NCBI GenBank assembly: GCA_030753015.1
Contig: JASMDC010000005.1
Coordinates: 84,015 to 148,014, forward strand
Reading direction: 5' to 3'
DNA length: 64,000 nucleotides
From: Candidatus Undinarchaeales archaeon
GTDB lineage: Archaea; SpSt-1190; JASMDC01
Shown: positions 50,912 through 59,730 of the stretch, one piece after another
Layout: every line of letters begins with the position of its first letter
Numbering within the stretch: position 1 is the stretch's first letter
Made by a program: the position numbers and the translations under genes
Notes under the pieces: generated by a model
Told to the model about the DNA's origin: nothing
The model's input: the letters and a program-made list of their open reading frames with translations, nothing else
The model's database searches: none

Positions 50912-51620
50912 CGTCGCGGACGATAGACCTTCGGTATCCATTGTCATCCCCTGCCACAACGAGGAGCGGAACGTGGAGCGGGCGGTGACCGAGACCTTGG
51001 GATCACTGGGCGGCCTTGACCTCGAGGTCCTCGTGGAGGAAGACGGGAGCACTGACCGGACAGCCGAGATCGCACGGTCGCTCGCCGAGGGTGATCCGCG
51101 TATCAGAGTGCTCTCCTTCCCCGAGGAGCGGCTGGGCAAGGGCGGTGGGTTCGCCCGGGCCGCCGGAAAAGCGACAAAGGACGTCATCGTGCTCATGGAC
51201 GCCGACCTGGCCGTCCATCCCCGAGAAGTACTACGGGCGTTGGACCGGATGCAGGGAGGGGTGGCCATGGTGATCGGCTCCCGGGAGGTCGCCGGCTCCA
51301 AGCGGATGGTGGATCAGACCCCTGCCCGGCGCGTCGCCGGTAAGGCGTTCTCCCTATTGGTGCGCACAATGTTCTGGCTCCCGTTCAACGACCTCCAGTG
51401 CGGGTTCAAGGTCATGCGCCGGGAGGTCATCGAGACGACCACTCTCACCCACCTTGGATGGGAATTCGACACCGAGCTCATCTGGAAGGCCTTGCGGGCC
51501 GGATTCACAGTGGAGGAGATGGGGGTCCACTGGACCGAGGGTGGCGACTCACGGCTCCGCATCTACCCTGATGCGTTCAATATGCTGTGGGGGCTCATCC
51601 TCCTCAGGTTGGGGAGATGA
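50901..51620 (+). CDS. Dolichyl-phosphate-type family 2 glycosyltransferase
   Basis: A 239-aa GT2 enzyme: VSIVIPCHNEERNVERAV at the N-terminus, EEDGSTDRTAEIA, the metal-binding DAD in IVLMDADLAVHPREVL, and the family segment FNDLQCGFKVMRREV...GWEFDTELIWKALRAGFTVEEMGVHWTEG. This matches dolichyl-phosphate glucosyl/mannosyl transferases without membrane helices. It probably charges a polyprenyl-phosphate carrier with sugar for the GT-C-like membrane enzymes in this window. It overlaps the PAC2 gene and precedes a DUF357 gene by three bases. Confidence 0.88.
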   Translation: MSDDVADDRPSVSIVIPCHNEERNVERAVTETLGSLGGLDLEVLVEEDGSTDRTAEIARSLAEGDPRIRVLSFPEERLGKGGGFARAAGKATKDVIVLMDADLAVHPREVLRALDRMQGGVAMVIGSREVAGSKRMVDQTPARRVAGKAFSLLVRTMFWLPFNDLQCGFKVMRREVIETTTLTHLGWEFDTELIWKALRAGFTVEEMGVHWTEGGDSRLRIYPDAFNMLWGLILLRLGR

Positions 51621-51623
51621 ACT

Positions 51624-51896
51624 ATGGGCCGCGACCGCGTTACCAGGGAGGAACTGGAGACCTCGCTCACCCGCATCGGAGCGGTGCTCTCGGGCATCCG
51701 GGTGCTTGACGATGAGCGGGGACCGGGCTACCTCAAGAACGTGCGTGCCTACGTCACCGACACGCGCTATTTCATGGAAAAGAAAGAGGATCTCGTGCTC
51801 GCTTTCGAAGCAGTGACTTGGGCATGGGCATGGGTGGAGATAGGATGCGATCTCGGAGTGCTCGCCTCCGACGAACCGCGCCTCCAGAAGTTTTAA
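51624..51896 (+). CDS. DUF357 family protein
   Basis: A 90-aa, mostly helical protein of the archaeal DUF357 family: RVLDDERGPGYLKNVRAYVTDTRYFMEKKEDLVLAFEAVTWAWAWVEIGCDLGVL has the usual GYL...Y..D...F...D...A......W.D.....G pattern. The function is not established; the fold suggests a helical-repeat adaptor. It follows the glycosyltransferase by three bases. The next gene's TATA box lies at its stop codon. Confidence 0.78.
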   Translation: MGRDRVTREELETSLTRIGAVLSGIRVLDDERGPGYLKNVRAYVTDTRYFMEKKEDLVLAFEAVTWAWAWVEIGCDLGVLASDEPRLQKF

Positions 51897-51921
51897 GAGT
51901 CCTGCGGTCGGGGTGGTTGCC

Positions 51922-52563
51922 ATGAATGATGAGCGTCAGGAGATCGCCCGTGGTGCCGAGGCTGTGCTCTACCGGGCCACCGGAGAGGATGGTGACGTGC
52001 TCATCAAAGAGCGCGTTCCCAAGAGCTATCGACATCATATCTTGGACGATCGTCTGCGCCGCCAGCGCACGAAGCGCGAGGCAAAGCTCCTGGAGAAAGC
52101 ACGCACTGTGGGCGTCACATGCCCCAAGGTGCTCTCCGTGGACAAGCGAGTCCAGGCCATCGTTATGGAGTTCATCGACGGGCCCCCACTGCGCCAGGCA
52201 GCGAACGAGGTCGGTCCCGAGGAGCGGGTCCGGCTCTTCAAGGAGCTCGGCAGGATGGTCGGCTCCCTCCACGGCAAGGACATGATGCATGGCGACCTCA
52301 CAACCTCCAACGTCATCGTCAAGGACGGTAAGCTCCACCTCATCGACTTCGGTCTCGGATTCCATTCAACTAACGTCGAGGACAAGGCCGTGGACCTCCA
52401 CCTGCTTGAGCGGGCCATCGATGCAACGCACTTCGCCTTCGCCGAGGAGGCCTTCGAAGCGGTGAAGGAGGGATACGTTGAGACACTACCGGACGCTGAG
52501 CTGGTGTTCCGTCGCATCGAACAGATCGAGGGGCGTCGCAGGTACTCCTCAAAGAAATCCTGA
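51922..52563 (+). CDS. bud32: Bud32/PRPK-type atypical kinase (KEOPS subunit)
   Basis: A 213-aa small kinase of the KEOPS complex that makes the t6A base of tRNA. Present are EIARGAEAVLYRA, the lysine in VLIKERVPKSYRHHILDDRLRRQRTKREAKLL, MHGDLTTSNVIVKDGKLHLIDFGLGFHS (catalytic loop and DFG) and the basic C-terminus RRRYSSKKS. Here it is a stand-alone gene and not fused to Kae1 as in many archaea; Kae1 is not in the window. ATG 51922 lies about 28 bases after GTTTTAAG at the DUF357 stop, indicating its own leaderless promoter. Confidence 0.93.
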   Translation: MNDERQEIARGAEAVLYRATGEDGDVLIKERVPKSYRHHILDDRLRRQRTKREAKLLEKARTVGVTCPKVLSVDKRVQAIVMEFIDGPPLRQAANEVGPEERVRLFKELGRMVGSLHGKDMMHGDLTTSNVIVKDGKLHLIDFGLGFHSTNVEDKAVDLHLLERAIDATHFAFAEEAFEAVKEGYVETLPDAELVFRRIEQIEGRRRYSSKKS

Positions 52564-52609
52564 GCCGGGACCGCTCCATTTATTAAGGTTGACCGACCCC
52601 CTTGGCCCG

Positions 52610-53539
52610 ATGGCACGCAAGGGAGCGGGCACCGGGAAGAAGACGAAGGGAGGGAAGAAAGCCCCTACCCCCATGGGGATCCATGAAGGGGCTGAGCAAG
52701 GGACCGCCACTATCCCCCAGGCCCTCGGCGAACGGGAGATGCGGCTCATCTACGACTTCACTGCCAAGATGGTCCAGCAGTTCCGCCTTTTCATAAAGAC
52801 CGTGGCCGTGTTCGGCAGCTTTGCTCGCGGCGACATAGGCGGAAAGGGCGACATCGACATACTCATCATCGTGGACGACGGTGCTCTGGAGCTGCGCGGC
52901 GAGGTCAAGAAGCTCTACAACCAGGAGATGCAGCGCATCATCCGCTCGGAGCACTCACCGCTCAAGTTCCACGTGAACACCGTCCCCCTCTCCGAGTTCT
53001 GGGACGGGATCCGCATCGCCGATCCCATCCTCCTCAACATCGTACGGGAAGGCCTGCCCATCTTCGACCGAGGATTCTTCGTCCCCGTCAAGAAGCTCAT
53101 GGAACAGGGCAAGATCCGCCCCACCACCGAGTCGATGTTCCTTTGTCTGGACAATGCGGACATGCACCTGGTACGTCACCAGGACTTCCTGCTCAAGTCG
53201 GCGAACGAGCTCTACTGGGCAGCGATCGATTCCGTCCACGCTGCGCTTATGAGCGTGCGCGTCGTTCCGCCCGATCCGAAGGAAGCTTCCCGCATGCTGC
53301 GCGAGCATCTGGTGGAGCCCGGCTACGTCGATGAGCGGTACGCGGTCATCATGGACGAGATCTACCGCATCATGAAGATGATCGACCACGGCGAGCTCAA
53401 GCACATCTCCGGAGAGGACGTCGATAGTTATGCCTCGTCGGTGAAGGACCTCACCTCCCATCTCAAACAGTTCGTGCGTGATAGGGAAGCGACGACCCTG
53501 AAGAAAATCGAAAGGCTTAAATCGAAGGACGGGGGCTGA
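52610..53539 (+). CDS. Nucleotidyltransferase with C-terminal helical (HEPN-like) domain
   Basis: A 309-aa protein with an N-terminal basic tail, a nucleotidyltransferase domain (TVAVFGSFARGDIGGKGDIDILIIVDD, GS...D-x-D, about residues 63-90) and a C-terminal helical domain (about 190-300, LLKSANELYWAAIDSVHAALMSVRV...) that looks like HEPN fused to the transferase. Such proteins occur next to conserved genes in archaea; unlike the pair at 15.2-16.3 kb this one matches its neighbours in composition and may be a core gene. ATG 52610 lies about 28 bases after CATTTATTAAG. Confidence 0.78.
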   Translation: MARKGAGTGKKTKGGKKAPTPMGIHEGAEQGTATIPQALGEREMRLIYDFTAKMVQQFRLFIKTVAVFGSFARGDIGGKGDIDILIIVDDGALELRGEVKKLYNQEMQRIIRSEHSPLKFHVNTVPLSEFWDGIRIADPILLNIVREGLPIFDRGFFVPVKKLMEQGKIRPTTESMFLCLDNADMHLVRHQDFLLKSANELYWAAIDSVHAALMSVRVVPPDPKEASRMLREHLVEPGYVDERYAVIMDEIYRIMKMIDHGELKHISGEDVDSYASSVKDLTSHLKQFVRDREATTLKKIERLKSKDGG

Positions 53540-53546
53540 GTGTAGT

Positions 53547-53639
53547 ATGGGTATACAGGGAATCGCCACATTCTTCGGATTCATCATCCTGCTCTACGGC
53601 CTAATCTCCCGGCTCGCTGAGCCCCAGACCTATCCGTAG
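53547..53639 (+). CDS. 30-residue single-pass membrane microprotein
   Basis: A short open frame reading MGIQGIATFFGFIILLYGLI and ending SRLAEPQTYP (30 aa), with one membrane helix. Support: TTAAATC at about 53517-53523 lies about 27 bases before its ATG (leaderless spacing), it fills the gap between two genes, and another tiny membrane protein follows. Its composition and helix suggest it is real, but there is no homology evidence. Confidence 0.5.
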   Translation: MGIQGIATFFGFIILLYGLISRLAEPQTYP

Positions 53640-53669
53640 GTTCCGGTTATTGACGGGGTGAGCGAGCAT

Positions 53670-53867
53670 ATGGACCTATCGAAGCCGTACTCGAAGCTCG
53701 CCCTTCTGTTCATCCTCGTCCTCAGCATCCTCTTCTGGTTCGGATTCCCTATGAGCATCCTGGCCATCCTCGTGATCGTATGGGTCGTGTACTCCATCGA
53801 GTTAATGGAGAGCCTTGAGAGGAAGGGGAAGAAGAGCAGGGTGAAACAGGGGCTCGAAGAGGACTAG
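53670..53867 (+). CDS. Small membrane protein
   Basis: A 65-aa protein with two hydrophobic segments (LALLFILVLSILFWFGF and ILAILVIVWVVYSIELM, about residues 9-45) and a highly charged C-terminus (ERKGKKSRVKQGLEED). The ATG at 53670 follows GGGGTGA, a usable ribosome-binding site, so it may be translated from a transcript shared with the microprotein just upstream. It overlaps the convergent membrane-protein stop by four bases. Unknown function. Confidence 0.6.
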   Translation: MDLSKPYSKLALLFILVLSILFWFGFPMSILAILVIVWVVYSIELMESLERKGKKSRVKQGLEED

Positions 53868-55666
53868 ATCCTGCTGAATGGATGGTGATGGAGCCACCGC
53901 CACCGGGGACGCGCACGGATGAGGATCTCATCAACGGGAACGCAGTAGAGCTCGTCCTCGACACCCGTGGGCGTGCACTGGAGCGTCGCTCCATCTTGTA
54001 CCATCACATAGGTCATGGTTGATGTGAAGCCGAAGGGGAACACCTGGACACGGAGAACACGCGGCGGTAGACGGAGCACGGTCTGCCCCCGGGCTGTCGT
54101 CCAATAATCGAACCGCGTCATTCCATCGCCCTCGACCGTAATCCCTTGGGAAGGCAGTACACGAACGTGCGTGCGAGGGATGGGCTCTCCATCGGGACCG
54201 ACAACACGCAGTGGGACCGCAGTCACGTCGTTGAAGATATGGTCCGTCAATCCCTGCTGGTCCACCCGGAGCAGATGGCAGCTCGGGCACGATACCAGCG
54301 GAATCCGCTCTACGAAGGGGAGCCCTTCCAGCACCGGCACTGGCCCGTGAGAGAACACCCACCGTGTCCCGTACCCGAGCATGCGCACAAGGGTGATGTT
54401 CTCGTCAGGTACTACATGCTCTGAAAACGATCCCGTGAAGAGTGCGATCTCCCTGAAGAAGGTCGGGGAGAGGATGACGCCCTCCGGATTCTCTAGCCCA
54501 CTAAGCTCTGCCAGCACGGCCTGGTTGGTACTCCAGATCCCCTCCCGAGCATCGGCGTGAGGATCGACGGGGATCGTGAGGACGCACCAGACCACCAATC
54601 CCGCCACCACGACGGCGGTGAGTGTGGAATCGCCTCGTACCGCGCGACGGACTCCTACCATCGCTAGCGCCACAAGGGGCAGGAGGATGGTGACCACGAA
54701 CTTCCAACGGAAAAGGACCGGTGTGTACACCGCGAACACAAGAAGTGGGGCGGCGGCCCATGCCGCGAGGAGCGGTACGGCCTCAGGCCGTTCGTCCTCG
54801 TCCCTCGACCTGAGGGTGAGGCCTAGGACGGCCAACGCGACAATCGGCCAGCCCGCGAACCCGGGCAGGGTCCATAAGGGCTCGTGCTCGCCCCCGACCC
54901 CCCACTCCTCGGCCTGTGTGCGTCCGGTCTCCTGCATCACCTTCAGGAAGATTGGAAGGCCGTTGGCGTAGAGGTACGCCGACCAGAGGAGCTGGCCTGC
55001 AACGGCTCCTGCGATGAACATGCCAAGAACGTGCATCTCCCTGTCAACTCCACGCCCGCGGGCCCGTCTCCAGGCGCTGAGGAGCGCGAGGGAGAGGAGG
55101 CAGGGGCCGTAGTTGAGCTTTGTGAGCATACCAAAAAAGGCCAACATGAAACCCCTGTAAGCGGCGTGCCGATCACCATCCAGAGCCTTGAGATATAGCA
55201 CATGGGTAACCGCGTACAGGAAACAGAGCATGGCAGGGTGGAGCACGAGGCGAGCGTACGAGACGAAGGCGGGGTGGAGGGCGAGCACCGTGATCGTCGC
55301 AAGGGCCGTCCGTCGGTCCAGGAGCGTCCGCAGCAGGATGTAGTGGAGAGCCAATGCCATGCCTGCGAACCCGGCCACCACCAGATGGGAGGCCCAGAGG
55401 ATATCGCCAGTGAACACCGTAACGGCAGCGATGACCGAAAAGAATCCGGGGGGATGGAGGATGAAGACCTTGGTCAGGAGGCGGGGAACACCGTCAATCA
55501 GGAGTGAGCGGGCCACGAGCATGTCGCGGTAGGCATCGTGCGCGGTAGTCGAGTCGAATCCCTCTAGAGAGGCGACGGGTACGAGCTCCGCGTGGTCCCA
55601 CCCGACGGCGTACCACATGGTGGCGAGCAGCACGACCAAAAGTGCAATCCGGTCCTCGACATCCAC
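53864..55666 (-). CDS. GT-C/PMT-like membrane glycosyltransferase candidate
   Basis: A 600-aa membrane protein. The N-terminal luminal loop TTAHDAYRDMLVARSLLIDGVPRLL...HPPGFF is typical of GT-C (PMT/ArnT-like) enzymes, where an Asp of the first loop is catalytic. About ten helices follow to residue ~360, then a soluble C-terminal domain (about 365-600) with FGFTSTMTYVMVQDGATLQC. The frame is open for 295 codons upstream, antisense to the PfkB gene; GTG 55666 is 26 bases from the shared TATA box and is preferred over ATG 55684, which would precede the expected mRNA start. Confidence 0.7.
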   Translation of the reverse strand: MDVEDRIALLVVLLATMWYAVGWDHAELVPVASLEGFDSTTAHDAYRDMLVARSLLIDGVPRLLTKVFILHPPGFFSVIAAVTVFTGDILWASHLVVAGFAGMALALHYILLRTLLDRRTALATITVLALHPAFVSYARLVLHPAMLCFLYAVTHVLYLKALDGDRHAAYRGFMLAFFGMLTKLNYGPCLLSLALLSAWRRARGRGVDREMHVLGMFIAGAVAGQLLWSAYLYANGLPIFLKVMQETGRTQAEEWGVGGEHEPLWTLPGFAGWPIVALAVLGLTLRSRDEDERPEAVPLLAAWAAAPLLVFAVYTPVLFRWKFVVTILLPLVALAMVGVRRAVRGDSTLTAVVVAGLVVWCVLTIPVDPHADAREGIWSTNQAVLAELSGLENPEGVILSPTFFREIALFTGSFSEHVVPDENITLVRMLGYGTRWVFSHGPVPVLEGLPFVERIPLVSCPSCHLLRVDQQGLTDHIFNDVTAVPLRVVGPDGEPIPRTHVRVLPSQGITVEGDGMTRFDYWTTARGQTVLRLPPRVLRVQVFPFGFTSTMTYVMVQDGATLQCTPTGVEDELYCVPVDEILIRARPRWRWLHHHPFSRI

Positions 55667-55717
55667 GGGGAATAGGACGAACATATGGTTTATAAAGATG
55701 GAGACTCCCAGTGCCGT
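55667..55717. promoter_or_regulatory. Symmetric bidirectional promoter (GT-C-like gene / PfkB gene)
   Basis: The 51-base gap has a perfectly palindromic TATA box TTTATAAA at 55689-55696, centred 26.5 bases from GTG 55666 (minus) and 25.5 bases from GTG 55718 (plus). Upstream ATGs exist in both frames but would lie outside the predicted transcripts. Confidence 0.7.
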
Positions 55718-56590
55718 GTGGATGCCCCGGACCTCGTGGTGGTCGGCCATCTCACGCACGACCGCATCGTTCGCGGCTCGCAAGAGGACGCGTGCATGGG
55801 GGGCGTGCCCGCACACTTCGGGCTGACCGTTGCCGCCCTGGGCCTTAGCACAGGTGTGGTCACTACTGTAGGCCCCGACCTCGATCCTGACCACCTCCGC
55901 GTCCTGCACGCCGCCGGTATCGACCTCACGGGTGTCCGTATCGGTCAGTCGCCCACGACGACGTTCGTTAACATCTACGAGGCGGGCCAAAGGGTACAGG
56001 AATGTCCTGCCGTCGCCGACGGTATCGGTCCTGACGATGTACCGGCCGCTTATGAAAAAGCCCGAGCCGTCCACCTCGGACCGCTCATGGGCGAGATCGA
56101 TCCTGCGGTCGTCGACCGGTTCCCGCACGCTCGCATATCCTTGGATGTACAGGGATTGGTGCGTCGTCGGAAGGGCCGACAGGTGCTGTCCAAGGCCCTC
56201 GATCGGGATACGCTCCCCCGACGGCTCGACGTGATAAAGCTCGGTGAGGACGAGCTCGAGCTGGCCACTGGCACCACGGACGTGGTGGAGGGTTCGGAGC
56301 GAGCAGTGGAGCTCGGGGCCAGCATGTCCATCGTCACCATGGGCGTCCATGGCTCGCACGTGTACGACGGACGGCACCACGATATTCCCGCGTTCCCCGT
56401 GGAGGAAGTGGACCCCACCGGCGCTGGCGATGCCTACATGGCCGGCTTCCTGGACGCACTCCTCGCGGACCGGGATGTACCGGAGTGCGGACGGTTCGCC
56501 GCCGCATGCGGTGCATTGTGTGTTACTAGCGTGGGCTCGGGCTTCGCGCATTCCCGAAAGGAGGTGGAACGTCTCGCATGGGGGACATGA
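55718..56590 (+). CDS. PfkB-family sugar kinase
   Basis: A 290-aa ribokinase/PfkB-family kinase: N-terminal GG motif in MGGVPAHFGLTVAALGL, anion hole and ATP site in DPTGAGDAYMAGFLDALL (catalytic Asp of GAGD). VIKLGEDELELATGT marks the nucleotide-binding part. The substrate could be a sugar, nucleoside or inositol-type compound. GTG 55718 fits the central TATA box. It overlaps the start of the next gene by 13 bases and probably shares an mRNA with it. Confidence 0.88.
   Translation: MDAPDLVVVGHLTHDRIVRGSQEDACMGGVPAHFGLTVAALGLSTGVVTTVGPDLDPDHLRVLHAAGIDLTGVRIGQSPTTTFVNIYEAGQRVQECPAVADGIGPDDVPAAYEKARAVHLGPLMGEIDPAVVDRFPHARISLDVQGLVRRRKGRQVLSKALDRDTLPRRLDVIKLGEDELELATGTTDVVEGSERAVELGASMSIVTMGVHGSHVYDGRHHDIPAFPVEEVDPTGAGDAYMAGFLDALLADRDVPECGRFAAACGALCVTSVGSGFAHSRKEVERLAWGT
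56558..56567 (+). promoter_or_regulatory. Strong Shine-Dalgarno sequence inside the PfkB gene
   Basis: AAGGAGGTGG at 56558-56567 is an extended anti-16S match, 10 bases before ATG 56578 of the flippase-like gene. It decides that start over the ATG at 56587 and shows that internal operon genes use ribosome-binding sites while first genes are leaderless. Confidence 0.7.
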
Positions 56591-57639
56591 GTCGCCTCAG
56601 GCCCCTGGGTCTGGTCATCCTGGCCGTCCTGATCTACTACGTGGGCGTGGGCGAACTCGTGGAACGCCTACGATCGGCTGACGTCGGTGTGTTCCTGGCA
56701 GGATTCGCAATCCTCATCATATCAGGCCTCGTGTTCCTCGTCCGCTGGCAAGTGCTACTCCGCGGCATCGGTTACAATATACCATGGCGGTCTGCCTACG
56801 AGATCACGCTCCTGGGCCTTTTCTCCAACCTCTTCACACCCGGACGGCTCGGGGACATCCCCGTGCGCGCCTTCTTCCTCAAGAGACGCGAGGGCGTTCC
56901 CGTCAAGGATGGCCTCGCTACCACATCAGGGGACCGCTACGTCGATATCATGTTCCTCATGGTCGTCGGTCTCGTCTCCTTCTGGCTCCTGACAGGGACC
57001 GCCGAGATCGCGGCGCTCCAAGGTGCCGGGATGGTACAAGTGCGCTCGGCCGTCGCGGTCATTCTCCTCCTGATGGCGGCCGTGCCAACGGTCGCTCTTA
57101 CCCGCACTGCGTTCTTCATCGGACTGCTCAGGCGCGTGCTTCCCGAGCGTGTCGGCCCCCACCTCGACACTGCGGAGGAGGCCGTCCCCCGCCTCGTGGA
57201 CAACCTCCGCACGTTCCTCCATGGTCCGTCCCTGGCCGCCCTCATCGTATGCACCCCCGCCATGTGGATTCTGTACGCCCTTTCCTTCCACGTCTACCTC
57301 CTCTCATTCGGTGAGACGGCCGATCCGTGGATCGTGCTCCCGGCGTTCTTCGTAGCCTATCTCTTCGGGCTGATTAGCATGGTCCCTGGCGGTATCGGCA
57401 CATCGGACCTGGGCGTGGTGGCCATCCTGGCCTCGGCCGGGATCGACCGCTCGGCTACGCTCATCGCCTCCATCGCGGTGAAGGTCACGAACCTCCTCTA
57501 CGTCGGATGCCTCTGCCTGCTCATACCGGACCGGGCCGACATCGGGGAGGCCACTGCGGTGATCGGGGAAGAGAATGCTGGCACCAATCCTGTTCCGCAG
57601 GGGGACGGTTCGCCCGGACCGAGGTCGCGGGAAGAGTAG
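56578..57639 (+). CDS. Lysylphosphatidylglycerol-synthase-like (UPF0104/AglD-type) membrane protein
   Basis: A 353-aa protein with eight or so membrane helices. The family pattern is visible: FLVRWQVLLRGIGYNIPWRSAYEITLLGLFSNLFTPGRLGDIPVRAFFLKRREG, TSGDRYVDIMFLMVVGLVS and the C-terminal FGLISMVPGGIGTSDLGVVAILASAGIDRSAT. Members are flippase-like and in haloarchaea are linked to N-glycosylation (AglD). With the GT-C-like and dolichyl-phosphate glycosyltransferase genes it suggests a surface glycan pathway. The hydrophilic C-terminus is short. Confidence 0.85.
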   Translation: MGDMSRLRPLGLVILAVLIYYVGVGELVERLRSADVGVFLAGFAILIISGLVFLVRWQVLLRGIGYNIPWRSAYEITLLGLFSNLFTPGRLGDIPVRAFFLKRREGVPVKDGLATTSGDRYVDIMFLMVVGLVSFWLLTGTAEIAALQGAGMVQVRSAVAVILLLMAAVPTVALTRTAFFIGLLRRVLPERVGPHLDTAEEAVPRLVDNLRTFLHGPSLAALIVCTPAMWILYALSFHVYLLSFGETADPWIVLPAFFVAYLFGLISMVPGGIGTSDLGVVAILASAGIDRSATLIASIAVKVTNLLYVGCLCLLIPDRADIGEATAVIGEENAGTNPVPQGDGSPGPRSREE

Positions 57640-57673
57640 CTTTAATAAAACCAATAGCGCCCTCTTCTATCGG

Positions 57674-59644
57674 ATGACGGCCATCGTAAAGAGCACGCAG
57701 ACAGGATCCTCGCGGTCTTCACCCCTGGGGACAAGTAGGACGCTTATCCTGCTCATCAGCCTGCTCGTTATCCAGGCCACGTTGTCCCTGGTAATCCTTA
57801 CACCGAACGGCCCAGCGTGGGGTATGGGGGAGTGCAACGATCTCCGGCAGGTCCGGGCCTTTCTTGCGAGAGGATTGTCCGGGGCCTCCGGGGTCCTGCT
57901 GGCCGGTGAGCTGTTATCGACCCTTGCACTGGTGGTGCCCGTGTCCGTCGTCGGCCCGGGGGCCCTAGCTGCGAAGAGCACCGCTCTGGTATTGAACGCC
58001 GCCCTCCTCGTTCTCATGGCCGCCACCCTCCTTCGACTCGGAGCACGTCGTGAGGCGCTGGTGCTGTCGGTCCTCGTGGCCGTGACACCCGCTCTCCTTC
58101 GCGCCCCGCTCCTAATGATGGGTATAAGCCCAATCCTCACGTGCCTGTTCATTTTCATCACGCTCGTCATCTCCCTCCCGTGGGAGCGAGAAAGGAGCGA
58201 CATCCAGACGGGTGTGCTCTTGGGATTCGGGCTAGTATACGACCGGGGGTTCGGGGCCCTTCTCATCGGTTTGTCAGTCGCCCGGTTCCGATACAGGGAA
58301 GCCTCGTGGTGGCGGCCAGCGGTGATCGCCGGGGCGACCGCTCTACTCCTCGTCATGGTCGGCGGACAGGGAGTGGACCGATTGTATGATACGCTCACAA
58401 CCCTGGCACCCGTGGATCCCATGGTGCTGGTCGCCACGCTCGCGGCCCTCCCCACCTCGATCATGTGTCTTTGTGTGGCTGGTGCGGCCCTCGTTGGCCT
58501 TCTTCGGTCACCACCAGGCCCACGGGGAGAGCTCGCCCTGGCCGCAGCCATCACAGGATTACTGTTCCTTGTAGTGACCACCGGTGAGATTCGGGATTCC
58601 GACATCACCATAGAGGACATATCCCTTGCCTGGGTGCTCCTCCTTCCTGCCGCGACAGCCGGACTCGAGCATCTTATGACCGGTCGTCGATATTTGGCCA
58701 TCACCATCACCGTGATCGCGATCCTGGGCGCCTGGGACCTCCTGCTCATCCCGGCTCAGACCGGTCACACTCTCCCCATTTGCAGGGAGAGCGAGGATAG
58801 GATCGTCCAATGGGACTGGACCGCACCAGGGACTGCGGGATGCCCGGATCAGAAGGGGCCCTGGGAGGACTGTGTCCGCCGAGCCGGGCGGGATGCTGTA
58901 TGGGAGGGGGGGGACCTGTTCACATCAGAAAGCCTCTCTGGACCGGTCATGCACATATTCGCGCTCGGCGTTGGTGAAGGGCTCGCAGAGCTCATGGGGC
59001 CGGGCAGGGAGGATCAGGTCGTCGGGTTGTGCGAGCACCTCGACACGGACCTGTCCGCCACCTGTGCCGCAGGAGTGAGCTCACGCGCGGGGGCTGGCGC
59101 TGCAACGATACCGGACTTGACCGATACTCTCTGCACAAAGATCGATAGGGAGCTACGCGTTAGATGTGCTTACGGGCTCGGAGCGGGGATCCTACTGGAG
59201 GCACGCCACCAGGGGCGTCCCGTAGGGGAGGGCATCGAGCTCTGTTCTCACCTTCCTGGCGCTATGCGTTCCCATTGCGTTCGAGGCTTCTCCCAGGTAC
59301 TTGTGCTCGTCCGCTCGAAGGAGAGCAGTGGTGATGTCCCGACATGGGAGCATTGTGAGGACCTCCCCGAGAGATACGTCCTCCAGTGCATGGGAGGATT
59401 GGGCCGGTTCGGCTGGTCCAGGGAGGTGACCCTCGAGGCTGCGATCGAGACGTGCGTGAGAACGGGTGATGAAGGCTCCATTAAGGCTTGTCTCATTAAT
59501 TTCGGCGCGGCCGCGGGATTGCACCACAGTGGAGAACCTTCCAAGGCTTTTGAACTCTGTGAGGGCCTTCCACGCGACCTAATGGGATTCTGCATCGAGG
59601 GAATCGGAGATGGCCTCTCCTGGGTGCTCGTTACAAGTCATTAG
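57674..59644 (+). CDS. Membrane protein with C-terminal cysteine repeats (N-terminal half of a split paralogue)
   Basis: A 656-aa protein: about ten membrane helices (residues ~20-365) and an extracytoplasmic part with cysteine repeats, for example LCEHLDTDLSATCAAGVSSR, LCSHLPGAMRSHCVRGFSQ and LCEGLPRDLMGFCIEGIGDG, where it stops. It matches residues 1 to about 570 of the 976-aa protein at 61020-63950 in order. The missing second half is supplied by the next gene. ATG 57674 lies about 28 bases after CTTTAATAAAAC and is preferred over the upstream frame. Family and function unknown. Confidence 0.65.
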   Translation: MTAIVKSTQTGSSRSSPLGTSRTLILLISLLVIQATLSLVILTPNGPAWGMGECNDLRQVRAFLARGLSGASGVLLAGELLSTLALVVPVSVVGPGALAAKSTALVLNAALLVLMAATLLRLGARREALVLSVLVAVTPALLRAPLLMMGISPILTCLFIFITLVISLPWERERSDIQTGVLLGFGLVYDRGFGALLIGLSVARFRYREASWWRPAVIAGATALLLVMVGGQGVDRLYDTLTTLAPVDPMVLVATLAALPTSIMCLCVAGAALVGLLRSPPGPRGELALAAAITGLLFLVVTTGEIRDSDITIEDISLAWVLLLPAATAGLEHLMTGRRYLAITITVIAILGAWDLLLIPAQTGHTLPICRESEDRIVQWDWTAPGTAGCPDQKGPWEDCVRRAGRDAVWEGGDLFTSESLSGPVMHIFALGVGEGLAELMGPGREDQVVGLCEHLDTDLSATCAAGVSSRAGAGAATIPDLTDTLCTKIDRELRVRCAYGLGAGILLEARHQGRPVGEGIELCSHLPGAMRSHCVRGFSQVLVLVRSKESSGDVPTWEHCEDLPERYVLQCMGGLGRFGWSREVTLEAAIETCVRTGDEGSIKACLINFGAAAGLHHSGEPSKAFELCEGLPRDLMGFCIEGIGDGLSWVLVTSH

Positions 59645-59730
59645 ACTTTCGCGACCACTTTATAAAGGCCCGCGGGAAAACTCACGTTAAATAGGTAGTT
59701 TTATGAACTCTGAACACTAGAATAATAGTT

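Noticed and set aside
57667-58749. Minus-strand frame of 360 codons
   Set aside because: Antisense to the membrane domain of the cysteine-repeat protein; Arg/Ser/Thr-rich shadow frame with no domain.
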